Origin: Natrarchaeobius halalkaliphilus
GTDB taxonomy: Archaea; Halobacteriota; Halobacteria; Halobacteriales; Natrialbaceae
NCBI RefSeq assembly: GCF_003841485.1
Contig: NZ_REFY01000003.1
Location: 558,001 to 622,000 of the forward strand
Length of the DNA: 64,000 bases
Reading direction: 5' to 3'
Positions 45,282 through 53,943 of the stretch are shown here, one piece after another. The stretch's first letter is position 1; the number at the start of each line of letters is the position of its first letter. The notes under the pieces were generated by a model, which was not told the DNA's origin, ran no database searches, and saw nothing but the letters and a program-made list of their open reading frames with translations. The translations under genes and the position numbers were made by a program.

Positions 45282-46043
45282 ATGCAGGGACAAGCTCAAC
45301 AGCAGGCATACGACCGAGGCATCACGATCTTCTCGCCAGACGGCCGACTCTACCAGGTCGAGTACGCACGCGAGGCGGTCAAACGCGGAACGGCGAGCAT
45401 CGGCGTCCGAACGTCGGACGGCGTCGTTCTCGCCGTCGATAAACGCGTTCCGTCACCGCTGCTCGAGGACTCGAGCGTCGAGAAGATTCACAAAGCAGAC
45501 GACCACATCGGGATCGCCAGCGCGGGCCACGTCGCGGACGCGCGCCAGCTGATCGACTTCGCACGCCGACAGACGCAGGTCAATCAGCTTCGCTACGGCG
45601 AACCGATCGGCGTCGAGACGTTGACCAAAGAGGTTACCGATCACATCCAACAGTACACCCAGGTCGGCGGTGCCCGTCCGTTCGGCGTCGCACTGATCGT
45701 CGGCGGCATCGACAACGGCGAGCCGCGCCTGTTCGAGACGGACCCCTCGGGGACGCCCTACGAGTGGAAGGCGCTTGCCGTCGGTGCCGACCGCGGTGAA
45801 CTCCAGGAGTTCTTGGAGGAGAACTACGACGGCGACGCCGACCTCGAGGGCGGAATCGCGCTGGCGCTCGACGCGCTCGCATCCGTCAACGATGGATCGT
45901 TGCTCCCGAGCGAAGTCGGGCTCGCGACTGTCGACGTCGAAAGTGAGTCCTTCGAGCAGTTCGAGCAGGACCGTATCGGTGACCATCTCGAGGAAAACGG
46001 CCTCCTCGACGACGGTGAAGAAGAGGACGAAGGCGACGAATAA
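45282..46043 (+). CDS. psmA: Proteasome subunit alpha
   Basis: PsmA forms the outer rings of the 20S proteasome and gates substrate entry. The 253-residue protein starts with the gate segment YDRGITIFSPDGRLYQVEYAREAVKRG, the alpha-subunit signature, followed by GTASIGVRTSDGVVLAVDKR. The acidic tail (GEEEDEGDE) is a haloarchaeal adaptation. Its usual partners here are SBDS downstream (107-base gap) and, divergently, the CHAT protein. The beta subunit is not in the window. Confidence 0.96.
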   Translation: MQGQAQQQAYDRGITIFSPDGRLYQVEYAREAVKRGTASIGVRTSDGVVLAVDKRVPSPLLEDSSVEKIHKADDHIGIASAGHVADARQLIDFARRQTQVNQLRYGEPIGVETLTKEVTDHIQQYTQVGGARPFGVALIVGGIDNGEPRLFETDPSGTPYEWKALAVGADRGELQEFLEENYDGDADLEGGIALALDALASVNDGSLLPSEVGLATVDVESESFEQFEQDRIGDHLEENGLLDDGEEEDEGDE

Positions 46044-46150
46044 GTACGGTAATCGAGCGTCCGGAACCGGAACCGAGCCGACGATCCTTTTTGGCGTCGA
46101 AATCCTCGGTCAGGAAAAGCTCTTTTACCCGCCCGTGGCTACTCATCGAT

Positions 46151-46876
46151 ATGATATCGCTCGACGAGGCGGTGACGGCGCGGCTCGAGTCACACGGGGC
46201 CCGTTTCGAGGTACTGATCGACCCGGACGCCGCACTCGCGATCAAGCGCGACGAGTTCGAAGGGGACCTAGAAGAGGTCATCGCCGCCGAAGACGTCTTC
46301 GAAGACGCCTCTCGTGGCGATCGACCCGCCGAAACCGATCTCGAGACGGTCTTCGAGACCACCGATCCGATCGAGATCATCCCCGAAGTAATCAAGGAAG
46401 GCGAAATTCAGATCACGGCCGACCAGCGCCGTGAGATGCAAGAACAAAAGCGCAAGCAGTTGATCGACACGATCGCACGCAACGCGATCAACCCTCAGAT
46501 GGACGATGCACCCCACCCACCGGAGCGAATCGAAAACGCTCTCGAGGAGGCCGGCTTTACCGTCGATGCGATGGAGCCGGTTCAGTCACAGGTCGACGAC
46601 GCACTCGACGCGCTTCGACCGGTTATTCCGATCCGGTTCGAGGAGGTGACGATCGCCGTCCAGATCCCCGCAGAGTACGCAGGCAGCGCACAGGCCAATG
46701 TCCGACAGTTCGGTGATCTCGAGCGCGAGGAGTGGCAACCCGACGGGTCCTGGATCGGCGCGGTTACCTTCCCGGCCGGCATGCAAAACGACTTCTACGA
46801 CGTCGTCAACGAACACTCGAGCGGCGAAGCCGAAACGCAGATGGTCAAGGACAAAGACGATCTGCGGACCCGGTAA
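46151..46876 (+). CDS. Ribosome maturation protein SBDS (Sdo1)
   Basis: SBDS helps release an anti-association factor from the new large ribosomal subunit. The 241-residue protein shows the three-domain pattern: the FYSH-like first domain (ARFEVLIDPDAALAIKRDE), the helical middle (QITADQRREMQEQKRKQLIDTIARNAINPQ, a very conserved SBDS segment) and a ferredoxin-like C-terminal domain. The ATG at 46151 starts at the family N-terminus and has a TTTTAC element about 25 nt upstream. It is next to psmA, as in many archaea. Confidence 0.93.
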   Translation: MISLDEAVTARLESHGARFEVLIDPDAALAIKRDEFEGDLEEVIAAEDVFEDASRGDRPAETDLETVFETTDPIEIIPEVIKEGEIQITADQRREMQEQKRKQLIDTIARNAINPQMDDAPHPPERIENALEEAGFTVDAMEPVQSQVDDALDALRPVIPIRFEEVTIAVQIPAEYAGSAQANVRQFGDLEREEWQPDGSWIGAVTFPAGMQNDFYDVVNEHSSGEAETQMVKDKDDLRTR

Positions 46877-47121
46877 CGACCCGCTGACTCCGCCCGTCTC
46901 TCGACGCGAGCCGACAGCGACCGACCGGAAAGCACCGCGGCGGAGAGCGCTCATCGGGCACTGGATTCAAGTCGGTCGACCGCGTACCGTCGACTATGTC
47001 CGACCGTCGTTTAACGGGGGTGTTCGACCGGCATCACTAGCACGCCGAACGGTATCTCGCGCGCGAATCACCGATCCGAGTTGGTCACGTGTTCGCAGAC
47101 GAGTGGCGGTCCGGTGTCCGC

Positions 47122-48423
47122 ATGAGCGCTATCGTCGCAAAACGGGTCGATTCCGGGACCGCCGATACGACGGAAATCCGTGATCTCGCGGCGGCGGCTG
47201 GCTATACGATCAGCGGCGAGGTGACACAGTCACGGCGAGCGGATCCGGCGCTCCAGTTCGGTGAAGGGAAAGCCGAGGAACTCGCAGCCAGAGTCGATGA
47301 GACCGACGCGAAGACGGTCGTCTTCGACAACCGGCTCGGACCGTATCAGATGTACAATCTGGGACAGCTACTCCCGGACGGTACCGAGGTCATCGACCGG
47401 TTCACGCTGATCCTCGAAATATTCGGTCAACGTGCCCAGACCCGGAAGGCACAGCTACAGGTCGAACTGGCCGAACTTCGGTACGAGCTGCCCCGAGCGG
47501 AGGCGAAATCGAGTCTTGCAAAGCGCGACGAACATCCCGGATTCATGGGCCTCGGTGAGTACGACGAGAGCCGCGAGCGAGACATCAAGGCCCAGATCAG
47601 CCGGATCACGGACGAGCTCGAGCAGATCGAACGAACCGAAGAACACCGCCGAGAGCGTCGACGCGACTCCGGGTTCGATCTGGTTGCACTGGCGGGCTAT
47701 ACGAACGCCGGCAAGTCGACGCTTCTTCGACAGCTCGCAGCGGACCTCGAAATCGACGAAAACGAGGACCTCCACCCGGACCTAGAGTCGACGGCGGAGT
47801 CCCAGGACAGGCTGTTTACGACCCTGGGGACGACGACCAGACGCGCTGCTATCCAGCCTCGTGACGTGTTGGTCACCGATACCGTTGGGTTCATAAGCGA
47901 TCTGCCACACTGGCTGGTCGAATCCTTCAAGTCGACGCTCGACTCCGTCTATCGGGCGGATCTGGTGTTGCTCGTCGTCGACGTCAGCGAACCGGTCGAC
48001 GAGATTCACGAGAAGGTCGTCACCTGTCACGACACGCTCTACGAGCGAAACGAGGCACCGATCGTGACGGTTCTGAACAAAATCGACCGCGTCGACGACG
48101 AGGAGCTCACGGAAAAGCGCGAGGCCCTCTCGGGGCTTGCACCCGGTCCGGTGTCGGTCAGCGCACGAACGGGGACGAACGTTGAGGAGTTGTTAGAGCG
48201 GATCGACGACGAGCTTCCCGACTGGCTGGAAGAGCGCCTCGTCTTACCGATGACCGACGACACGATGAGCCTGGTCTCGTGGATCCACGACAACGCGAAC
48301 GTCAACGACGTGACCTACGGCGACGAAGACGTTCACGTCTCGTTCGAAGCACGACCCGCGGTGGTCTCGAGGGCGCGCTCTCGCGCGGGCGAACTGGAGA
48401 GAACGTCCGTCGAATCCGCCTGA
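47122..48423 (+). CDS. hflX: GTPase HflX
   Basis: HflX binds the large ribosomal subunit and can split stalled ribosomes. The 433-residue protein has the HflX N-terminal domain (VVFDNRLGPYQMYNLGQLL), a helical linker (RKAQLQVELAELRYELPR) and the GTPase domain with G1 GYTNAGKST near residue 191, G3 DTVGF and G4 LNKIDRV. The C-terminal domain is short. The ATG at 47122 gives the usual start MSAIVAKRVDSG; an in-frame start 33 bases upstream is less like the family. With SBDS and PsmA it forms a translation/protein quality neighbourhood. Confidence 0.94.
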   Translation: MSAIVAKRVDSGTADTTEIRDLAAAAGYTISGEVTQSRRADPALQFGEGKAEELAARVDETDAKTVVFDNRLGPYQMYNLGQLLPDGTEVIDRFTLILEIFGQRAQTRKAQLQVELAELRYELPRAEAKSSLAKRDEHPGFMGLGEYDESRERDIKAQISRITDELEQIERTEEHRRERRRDSGFDLVALAGYTNAGKSTLLRQLAADLEIDENEDLHPDLESTAESQDRLFTTLGTTTRRAAIQPRDVLVTDTVGFISDLPHWLVESFKSTLDSVYRADLVLLVVDVSEPVDEIHEKVVTCHDTLYERNEAPIVTVLNKIDRVDDEELTEKREALSGLAPGPVSVSARTGTNVEELLERIDDELPDWLEERLVLPMTDDTMSLVSWIHDNANVNDVTYGDEDVHVSFEARPAVVSRARSRAGELERTSVESA

Positions 48424-48490
48424 TCGATCACCGATAGCGGGGTCGATTCGGTTCCCCGGTCCCTCCCTCGTCTTCGGGTCGGACCCTCAC

Positions 48491-48498
48491 ATATAAAT
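48491..48498 (+). promoter_or_regulatory. TATA box of the thiolase gene
   Basis: ATATAAAT is centred 27 nt before the ATG at 48522, a textbook leaderless haloarchaeal promoter. Confidence 0.7.
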
Positions 48499-48521
48499 CG
48501 TAGACTCGAGTCCCGTAGGAT

Positions 48522-49676
48522 ATGGAACGTGTTGCGATCATCGGTGCGTCCATGACCCAGTTCGGACAGCGGGACGACTGGATTCTGGATCTCCTCGCGG
48601 AGGCGGGAATCGAGTGTCTCGAGGATGCAGGCGTTTCGGCGGCGGACGTCGATCACCTGTACGTCTCGAACATGGCCAGTGGCGAGTTCGAAGGACAGAC
48701 GGGGGTCGTGAACGCGCTGGCACACGACCTCGACGCGGTACCGGCGTACACACAGCGCGTCGACCAGACGAGTTCGAGCGGCGGCGCGGGAATCTACGCC
48801 GCCTGGCAGTCGGTGGCAAGCGGTGCAAGCGACATGACGTTGCTCGTCGGCGGCGAGAAGATGACCCACCGGACTACCGGCGAGTCGACCGACGTCATCG
48901 CCTCACTGACCCACCCTGTCGAGTACAAACAGGGAGTGACGCTCCCCTCGTTCGCCGGGCTGACGGCGCGGCACTATCTCGAGCGCTTCGATGCGCCTCG
49001 CGAGAGCCTCGCGAAAGTCGCCGTCAAAAACCACGCTAACGGGGTCGACAACCCACACGCACAGTTTCAAAAGGAAGTGGACGTCGAAACCGTCCTCGAG
49101 TCCCCGATCGTCGCGGATCCGCTTCGGCTGTACGATTTCTGTCCGATCACGGACGGCTCCGCGGCGCTGTTGATCTGTCCCGAGTCCGTGGCCAGCGAGT
49201 ACACCGACGAGTACGCAGTCATTTCTGGAATCGCTGGCGCAACTGACACCCACGTCGTCCACGAGCGGATGGATCCGACGGTGATGGGTGGCGTCGTCGA
49301 AAGCGGCGAGAACGCCTACGAGATGAGCGGCTACGGGCCCGACGAGATCGACGTGGCCGAACTCCACGACATGTTCACGATTCTCGAGTTCCTCCAGATG
49401 GAGGGGCTCGGATTCGCCGCGCAGGGCGAGGCCTGGACTCTCGTCGAGGAGGGATACACGGAGAAAGACGGCGAGTTACCGATCAACACCTCCGGCGGGC
49501 TGAAATCGAAGGGACACCCGCTGGGTGCCAGCGGTGTCGCCCAGGGCGTCGAGGTGTACGAACAACTCGTTGGCGAAGCCGGATCGCGACAGGTCGACGC
49601 CGACGTCGGCCTTTCCTGTAACGTCGGCGGATTTGGCAACTGCGTTATTACGACAATCATGGAGGCAGCACGATGA
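48522..49676 (+). CDS. Thiolase domain-containing acetyl-CoA acetyltransferase (SCP2-thiolase type)
   Basis: The 384-residue protein is a thiolase-fold enzyme. Family marks are QTSSSGGAGIYAAWQSVASG around the nucleophile region (the usual Cys is a Ser-rich stretch, as in SCP2-type thiolases), EVAELHDMFTILE-like VAELHDMFTILEFLQ, INTSGGLKSKGHPLGASGVAQ with the catalytic histidine, and the final NVGGFGNCVITTI with the second cysteine. It may act in acyl-CoA condensation or cleavage, for example in the mevalonate pathway. It overlaps the next gene by four bases, and the pair of thiolase with an OB-fold DUF35 protein is common in archaea. Confidence 0.87.
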   Translation: MERVAIIGASMTQFGQRDDWILDLLAEAGIECLEDAGVSAADVDHLYVSNMASGEFEGQTGVVNALAHDLDAVPAYTQRVDQTSSSGGAGIYAAWQSVASGASDMTLLVGGEKMTHRTTGESTDVIASLTHPVEYKQGVTLPSFAGLTARHYLERFDAPRESLAKVAVKNHANGVDNPHAQFQKEVDVETVLESPIVADPLRLYDFCPITDGSAALLICPESVASEYTDEYAVISGIAGATDTHVVHERMDPTVMGGVVESGENAYEMSGYGPDEIDVAELHDMFTILEFLQMEGLGFAAQGEAWTLVEEGYTEKDGELPINTSGGLKSKGHPLGASGVAQGVEVYEQLVGEAGSRQVDADVGLSCNVGGFGNCVITTIMEAAR

Positions 49677-50035
49677 CGATGGAGGCGACTCGGTACGACG
49701 ACGGCTCGATCAGTTATCCGGGTCATCCGCGTGGACCCGGCGAGACGCAACCGGTCGAAACGATCGACCTGAGCGAGTACACCGCCACAGTCGTCACCTG
49801 GACGGTCAGCACCGCAACGCCGCCCGGTGTTCGCGAACCAAACACGCTCGCGATCGTCGAGTTCGACGTCGACGGCCAGCCCGTTCGCGCTCTCGGTCAG
49901 GTGACGACGCAAGACGTCGAGACCGGTGACGTGGTCAGGCCCGTTCACGTCGACGAACTCCGCGAGCCGGGTGCGGGTATCCGCGAACCGAACAGTCAGG
50001 ACTGGGACGGCTACCGGTTCGAACCGGTGTCGTAG
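49673..50035 (+). CDS. DUF35-type OB-fold protein lacking the zinc ribbon
   Basis: The 120-residue protein is made of beta strands (ATVVTWTVSTATPPGVREPNTLAIVEFDVDGQPVRALGQV) typical of the DUF35 OB-fold. In archaea such proteins bridge acetoacetyl-CoA thiolase and HMG-CoA synthase and pass the intermediate between them. Most have a rubredoxin-like zinc ribbon of four cysteines; this one has no cysteine at all. The start overlaps the thiolase stop (ATGA), so the two should form a complex. No HMG-CoA synthase gene is in the window. Confidence 0.8.
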   Translation: MTMEATRYDDGSISYPGHPRGPGETQPVETIDLSEYTATVVTWTVSTATPPGVREPNTLAIVEFDVDGQPVRALGQVTTQDVETGDVVRPVHVDELREPGAGIREPNSQDWDGYRFEPVS

Positions 50036-50058
50036 TCCCGCCACTCGCCAGTCGAATC

Positions 50059-50829
50059 CTACTCGTCTTCGTCGGAATGCTCCCCCGCGTTCTCGCCACC
50101 GGAGTCGTCACTGCCACCGTGATCGGCGCTCCGGTCCCCCTGTTCGGCACTGTTTCCCGCGTCGTCACCGGAAACGTCGTCTCCGACGCTCGAGGAATCC
50201 GGGTCGTCATCCGGACCGTACTGGTCTTTCAACGTCTCGAGTTCGGCGTCGACGTCGACGTTCGACTCGGCGTCGCCGTCGACACTCCGCTGGTCGGCTC
50301 CTGAACTACCCTCGTCGATATCGATCTCGACCGACTCCGACGACGGCGATCCGTCGCGTTCGTCGGGATCGAGACCACCCGCCGCGTCTTCGAGTCGGTC
50401 GTCGACGTCGTCGCGGAGACGGCGGGCGTCGGTGAGCAACTCGCGAGCCCGTTCGTCGGCGGGCAACGTCCCTTCGGAGGCCGCCCGCTGGAGTTCCGCG
50501 AGGACGGTATCGAGCCGGGAGAGCGTCGTCTTTCGGAGGTCGTTCGCTCGTTCGCTCGAGACGACCTCGCCGGTCCGTTCTCTGACCTCTCGTTCGGTTC
50601 TGACCAGTTCGAGGCCGCGCTGGAACGTCTCGAGCGTTCGAACGCTCGAGTTGAGTACCGCGAGCATCGCGGGGAGGGCCACCTCGTCAGTAAATGCGAG
50701 CAGTTCACGCGGCGTCGGAGGGCGTAACGGCGGACGGCGAGGCTGTGGCTCGAACTCTCGAGAGAGATCGTCGATCGTTCGCGTGAGCTCTCGAATGGCC
50801 TCGGTGAGCTCGTCGTTCTCGTCGACCAT
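50059..50829 (-). CDS. Conserved haloarchaeal coiled-coil protein with acidic tail
   Basis: The 256-residue protein starts MVDENDELTEAIRELTRTIDDL, then a proline-rich RRPPLRPPTPRELLAFTDEVALPAMLAVL and helical segments up to about residue 150; the last 100 residues are acidic and low in complexity. I recognise the P-P-x-R-P-P-T-P-R-E-x-L-x-F-T-D-E-V-A pattern as widespread in haloarchaea, but without a known function. The ATG at 50829 is used; the frame stays open upstream for 131 codons but those residues look non-coding. It is convergent with the DUF35 gene. Confidence 0.72.
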   Translation of the reverse strand: MVDENDELTEAIRELTRTIDDLSREFEPQPRRPPLRPPTPRELLAFTDEVALPAMLAVLNSSVRTLETFQRGLELVRTEREVRERTGEVVSSERANDLRKTTLSRLDTVLAELQRAASEGTLPADERARELLTDARRLRDDVDDRLEDAAGGLDPDERDGSPSSESVEIDIDEGSSGADQRSVDGDAESNVDVDAELETLKDQYGPDDDPDSSSVGDDVSGDDAGNSAEQGDRSADHGGSDDSGGENAGEHSDEDE

Positions 50830-51048
50830 ACCCGTCCTACGAGGTCCTGTATGAAAAGAGAGACGATTGGTGACACGGCCGTGAACGGACATCCCGACGG
50901 AGGTGTGTGTTTCTGATTGCAGTCCGATACGACGGGGGGACTCAATCACAAAACCAAATATGATGAAATAATAAATAAATACATTACTGTTTCTAATTGG
51001 ACATCGATGGGTATAACAGTACGTCAACCCGAGATTGAGGCCAGAGGA

Positions 51049-51056
51049 TTTATAAG
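51049..51056 (+). promoter_or_regulatory. TATA box of the HalOD1 gene
   Basis: TTTATAAG is centred 27 nt before the ATG at 51080 and sits in a locally A+T-rich part of the intergenic region 50830-51079, which otherwise holds no gene. Confidence 0.7.
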
Positions 51057-51079
51057 CAGGCGCGGAAAGAGTCCGGCCA

Positions 51080-51373
51080 ATGCTACTCTCAGTTGATCGT
51101 TCAGAGAAGGATTCCGTTCGCTCTCTCAGTTTCGAAGTCATCGAAGCGGTTGCCGAACGAGAAGGCGTCGATCCGACGGATATCGAACCACCAGCGTACG
51201 ACGCATTATATGACGCGATCAATCCGGAGGCGCTGGACGCGCTGTTTGCTCCTCGAGCGGACGGAACCGAACGGACGACGGGCCACGTCGAGTTTACGTT
51301 CTGTAACTACCGAGTGACCGTCTCGAGCGAGGGTGACGTCGTCGTCCACGGCGACGAATCCGATCCGGTATAG
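51080..51373 (+). CDS. HalOD1 output domain protein
   Basis: The 97-residue protein is a single HalOD1 domain, a haloarchaeal output module usually attached to receiver domains. SLSFEVIEAVAEREGVDPTDIEPPAYDALYDAINPEALDALF and the closing VEFTFCNYRVTVSSEGDVVVH match the family. As a stand-alone protein it may act as a regulator by protein contact; the function is not known. Its stop is directly next to the end of the convergent thioesterase gene. A second, more divergent HalOD1 protein lies at 58977-59318. Confidence 0.85.
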   Translation: MLLSVDRSEKDSVRSLSFEVIEAVAEREGVDPTDIEPPAYDALYDAINPEALDALFAPRADGTERTTGHVEFTFCNYRVTVSSEGDVVVHGDESDPV

Positions 51374-51769
51374 TCAGCCCGTCCGGTCGATTCGTCGTCG
51401 CCACTCTGTGGGTAAGGTTCGCGATTCACCAGTCTCGGGATCGACGACGACCTGGACGGTTCTGGCCGTCGCCGCTCTGTCACCGTCCGCGCGAATTTCG
51501 TACTCGATCGGCAAACTGGATTCTCCGAGCTCCGGGACGCCCAGTGCGACGGTTACCTCGGCGTCCGCGTCGATCGAGTGAACGTAGTCGACCTCTAGAT
51601 TGACGAGTACGGTTCCCACGTCGACGAGCGAAACGCCGAGGACGTCCCTGAAGTACGCCTCTCGAGCCTGCTCGAGGTACGTCGCGTAGACGGCGTTGTT
51701 TACGTGCCCCATGAAATCGATATCGCGAAGTCGAACCTCGAGGCGACTCTCGTAGTCGTATTCGTTCAT
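51374..51769 (-). CDS. Acyl-CoA thioesterase (4-hydroxybenzoyl-CoA thioesterase fold)
   Basis: The 131-residue hot-dog-fold protein has the characteristic VRLRDIDFMGHVNNAVYATYLEQAREAYF, in which Asp and His near the start of the central helix form the active site of YbgC/FcbC-like thioesterases. It probably hydrolyses short acyl-CoA esters. It ends next to the HalOD1 gene and is divergent from nothing close, with the RNase H-like gene 85 bases upstream on the same strand. Confidence 0.88.
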   Translation of the reverse strand: MNEYDYESRLEVRLRDIDFMGHVNNAVYATYLEQAREAYFRDVLGVSLVDVGTVLVNLEVDYVHSIDADAEVTVALGVPELGESSLPIEYEIRADGDRAATARTVQVVVDPETGESRTLPTEWRRRIDRTG

Positions 51770-51854
51770 GTTTCAGAACATGTGATCCATCACCGTATGG
51801 TTGCCGTTCTCATTCACGTCAGCGGTGGTGACGGGCGGACAACTTCGAGGTCAA

Positions 51855-52607
51855 TTACCGCGTGGCACAGGCGGCCTCGAAAACGCGGTCGTGGAGGCGA
51901 TTCGTAACGGTTTCGAGTAACGGCTTCATGTTCTTCGTGTCCGCACGGTTGTAACTGATTAGCGTCTCGAGGGCGGCATCGTCGCCGCGTTCGTACTGGT
52001 GCCAGAGACGCACCGCTTCGCGACCGTCGATGTCCGGCAGGTCGCGCTCGATTCCGAGTTGACCTTCGATCGCTTTGAGGCCGCCGTCCAGTCCGATCTG
52101 CTTGCAGGGATACATGAGATCGAGATGCGGAACGGAGACGTCCAGATCGTAACACGTCTCGAGAAACGGAACGTCGAACCGCTGGCCGTTGAACGTGACC
52201 AGTAACGCCGCGTCCTCGAGTTCCGTCGCGAGGCGCTCACCAGTGAGGTCACGACCGTTGACGAGCGTTTTCGTCTCGCCGGCGCGATGGAGGCTGACCG
52301 TCGTTACGTCGTTTCGCGTCGCGTCGAGTCCCGTCGTCTCGATATCCAGAAAACACGTATCGGCGCGGACGTTCTCGTAGAGTCGCCACCGACTGGCGGC
52401 CGGGAGTCGGTCCGCGAAGACGGAGACGTCGCCGCGATCCAGGTGGTCCCATCCCTCGTCGATGAACGACTCGATCCGCCCGGCCAGCGTCTCCCCGACG
52501 ACACTGCCGTCGAACTCGTCCCAGTGAGTAATACCGTGTTCCCAGAGCCGCCGCTCGGTCGTTTCTCCGACGCCGCGGACGGGAATAAAGCTGTTCTCGA
52601 TTCGCAC
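51855..52607 (-). CDS. Ribonuclease H-like 3'-5' exonuclease with N-terminal helix-hairpin-helix
   Basis: The 250-residue protein has a short helix-hairpin-helix start (IPVRGVGETTERRLWEHGITHWDEF), then a DEDD-type exonuclease core: FLDIETTGL (first Asp and Glu), LVTFNGQRFDVPFLE (second Asp) and SYNRADTKNM (last Asp). This layout is that of YprB-like nucleases of the RNase H superfamily. All four acidic positions appear to be present, so the enzyme should be active on DNA or RNA ends. The precise substrate is unknown. Confidence 0.83.
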   Translation of the reverse strand: MRIENSFIPVRGVGETTERRLWEHGITHWDEFDGSVVGETLAGRIESFIDEGWDHLDRGDVSVFADRLPAASRWRLYENVRADTCFLDIETTGLDATRNDVTTVSLHRAGETKTLVNGRDLTGERLATELEDAALLVTFNGQRFDVPFLETCYDLDVSVPHLDLMYPCKQIGLDGGLKAIEGQLGIERDLPDIDGREAVRLWHQYERGDDAALETLISYNRADTKNMKPLLETVTNRLHDRVFEAACATR

Positions 52608-52720
52608 ACCAGTTCAGGGGAGGGGAACGGTCAAAAACGCTTGGGTCGGAACCGTCCGAGGTCGGAGCCCGTATCGAACGGTAGTGCTTTCGACCGTTCT
52701 GTGAGCGTCCCGGCGGCGAC

Positions 52721-53353
52721 TCACTCGAGTCGGATCCAATCGGTCGGCGCTTCTCGGTCACGGAGATGCCACCGTTGTTCGTGGACGCCGTCGTCTGTCC
52801 GGAGTTCGACGACCGCATCGAACATCGGTTCGAAAAGGGAGACGGCGTCGTGGTCGCGGGAGACCGGTAAATGGTAATGCCCCATTCCACGCGCCCGTTC
52901 GGTCCGGGACATCACGACGTGAAGCAATCGGAACACGGCTTCGGTCTCACACTCCTGTAAGAGCGAGACGAGCGAGTCGACGCAGACCCGGAGTTCGGAC
53001 GGCTCGAGTCCGTCCGCAGCAGCCTCGAACTCGTCGATAGCATCGATAACCTCGAGACCGAGATTGCCGAGTGCGGTGCCGTCGGGATTCGATTCCGCGG
53101 TGGCGTACTCGATGGTGGTCGTCTCGGTTGGCCGTGTCAGACCGTGACGATGCGTGGTCGAATCCGCGGTGACGAGCAGCCGGTACCGCGGCTCCTGGCT
53201 GGACAGAGCGCTGAGACGACGACAGACTAGCTCGTGGCCCTTGCTCGTCCGACTCCCGACGAGTAACAGGTTACACCCCTGGCGCTTGAGCGAGTCGAGC
53301 GTCTGTGCAAATCCTGATCGATCTCCCCCCATGCACCCCGACGTACTTTCCAT
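52721..53353 (-). CDS. Haloarchaeal P-loop-like (RecA/KaiC-related) protein with degenerate Walker A
   Basis: The 210-residue protein shows a RecA-like pattern: CNLLLVGSRTSKGHELVCRRL in the place of the Walker A loop, GLEPSELRVCVDSLVSLLQE in the place of the Walker B strand, and FRLLHVVMSRTERARGMGHYHLPV after it. The loop lacks the G-K-[S/T] needed to bind phosphates, so ATPase activity is unlikely. Such reduced KaiC-like proteins are common in haloarchaea and are of unknown function. A TATA element at 53380-53390 (minus strand ATATTTATC) gives a leaderless start at 53353. Confidence 0.65.
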   Translation of the reverse strand: MESTSGCMGGDRSGFAQTLDSLKRQGCNLLLVGSRTSKGHELVCRRLSALSSQEPRYRLLVTADSTTHRHGLTRPTETTTIEYATAESNPDGTALGNLGLEVIDAIDEFEAAADGLEPSELRVCVDSLVSLLQECETEAVFRLLHVVMSRTERARGMGHYHLPVSRDHDAVSLFEPMFDAVVELRTDDGVHEQRWHLRDREAPTDWIRLE

Positions 53354-53943
53354 TCGTCAGCCAAAACGGGAAAGAATGCGATAAATATTGCGGCCAAATA
53401 TTTTCTAAAAGTCGAGTCCTGAGTTGTAGTAACGACTGGAACGGGCGACATACGGATCGGACAGTGATCGGAAATGAGACTGACCGTCGGTGCCGACAGT
53501 ACGGTTCGTAACCTGAGTGATCGCGGTGGGCCTCAGGTAGTCGTCTGTCACGGATCTCAATAGCTGATAGCGGTAGTTAATTGCTCGTGGTTGTGACAGC
53601 GAGTGCCGGCTTCACCCCGTTCCACGGTGGGACGAGGAACCCCCCTTGATACCCAGATTGAAGCCGAGGATTCAAGCCAGTACTTCGGCTTTTAGATGAG
53701 GAGGAGGTTGTTGATGGGTGAATTACCTGTACTTACCGCCAGGTCAGTAGTCCGCTAATAGGGAGATCCGGGACAGTGAGCGTACACTCCACGTGCTTAC
53801 TGATCACCGAGATTTCTACCAGTACAAAGAGATGTTTCGACAGCCGTACGAGATACTTCGCGCGTATCTCGCATAGAGAGCAGTCGGATCGGAGTTAGCA
53901 GGTCGACCACGTACATCCAATGACAGGGGTTTACCAGCGGCGC
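53354..53943. other. Gene-poor region with decayed sequences, left end of the accessory stretch
   Basis: These 590 bases hold the promoter of the leftward P-loop-like gene, then sequence without an intact gene. At 53626-53695 a frame ending QIEAEDSSQYFGF and a stop looks like the last codons of a lost gene. A small decayed ORF with a strong Shine-Dalgarno site follows at 53714-53876. From here on base composition becomes noticeably richer in A+T. Confidence 0.45.
53714..53876 (+). pseudogene. Frameshifted small ORF, copy A of a repeated gene fragment
   Basis: GGAGGAGGT lies five bases before the ATG at 53714, which starts MGELPVLTARSVVR and then hits TAA at 53756. In the +1 frame the sequence continues REIRDSERTLHVLTDHRDFYQ and ends QPYEILRAYLA at TAG 53874-53876. 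A second copy with PVLTGRSVVR and PTLHVRSE lies at 55408. The parent protein of about 54 residues is unknown to me. One indel explains the loss. Confidence 0.5.

Noticed and set aside
53600-53695. C-terminal remnant of a TnpB/IS1341-type transposase
   Set aside because: A short frame ending QYFGF and a stop exists, but I cannot match it to TnpB with confidence, and no TnpA, inverted ends or target duplication is visible.
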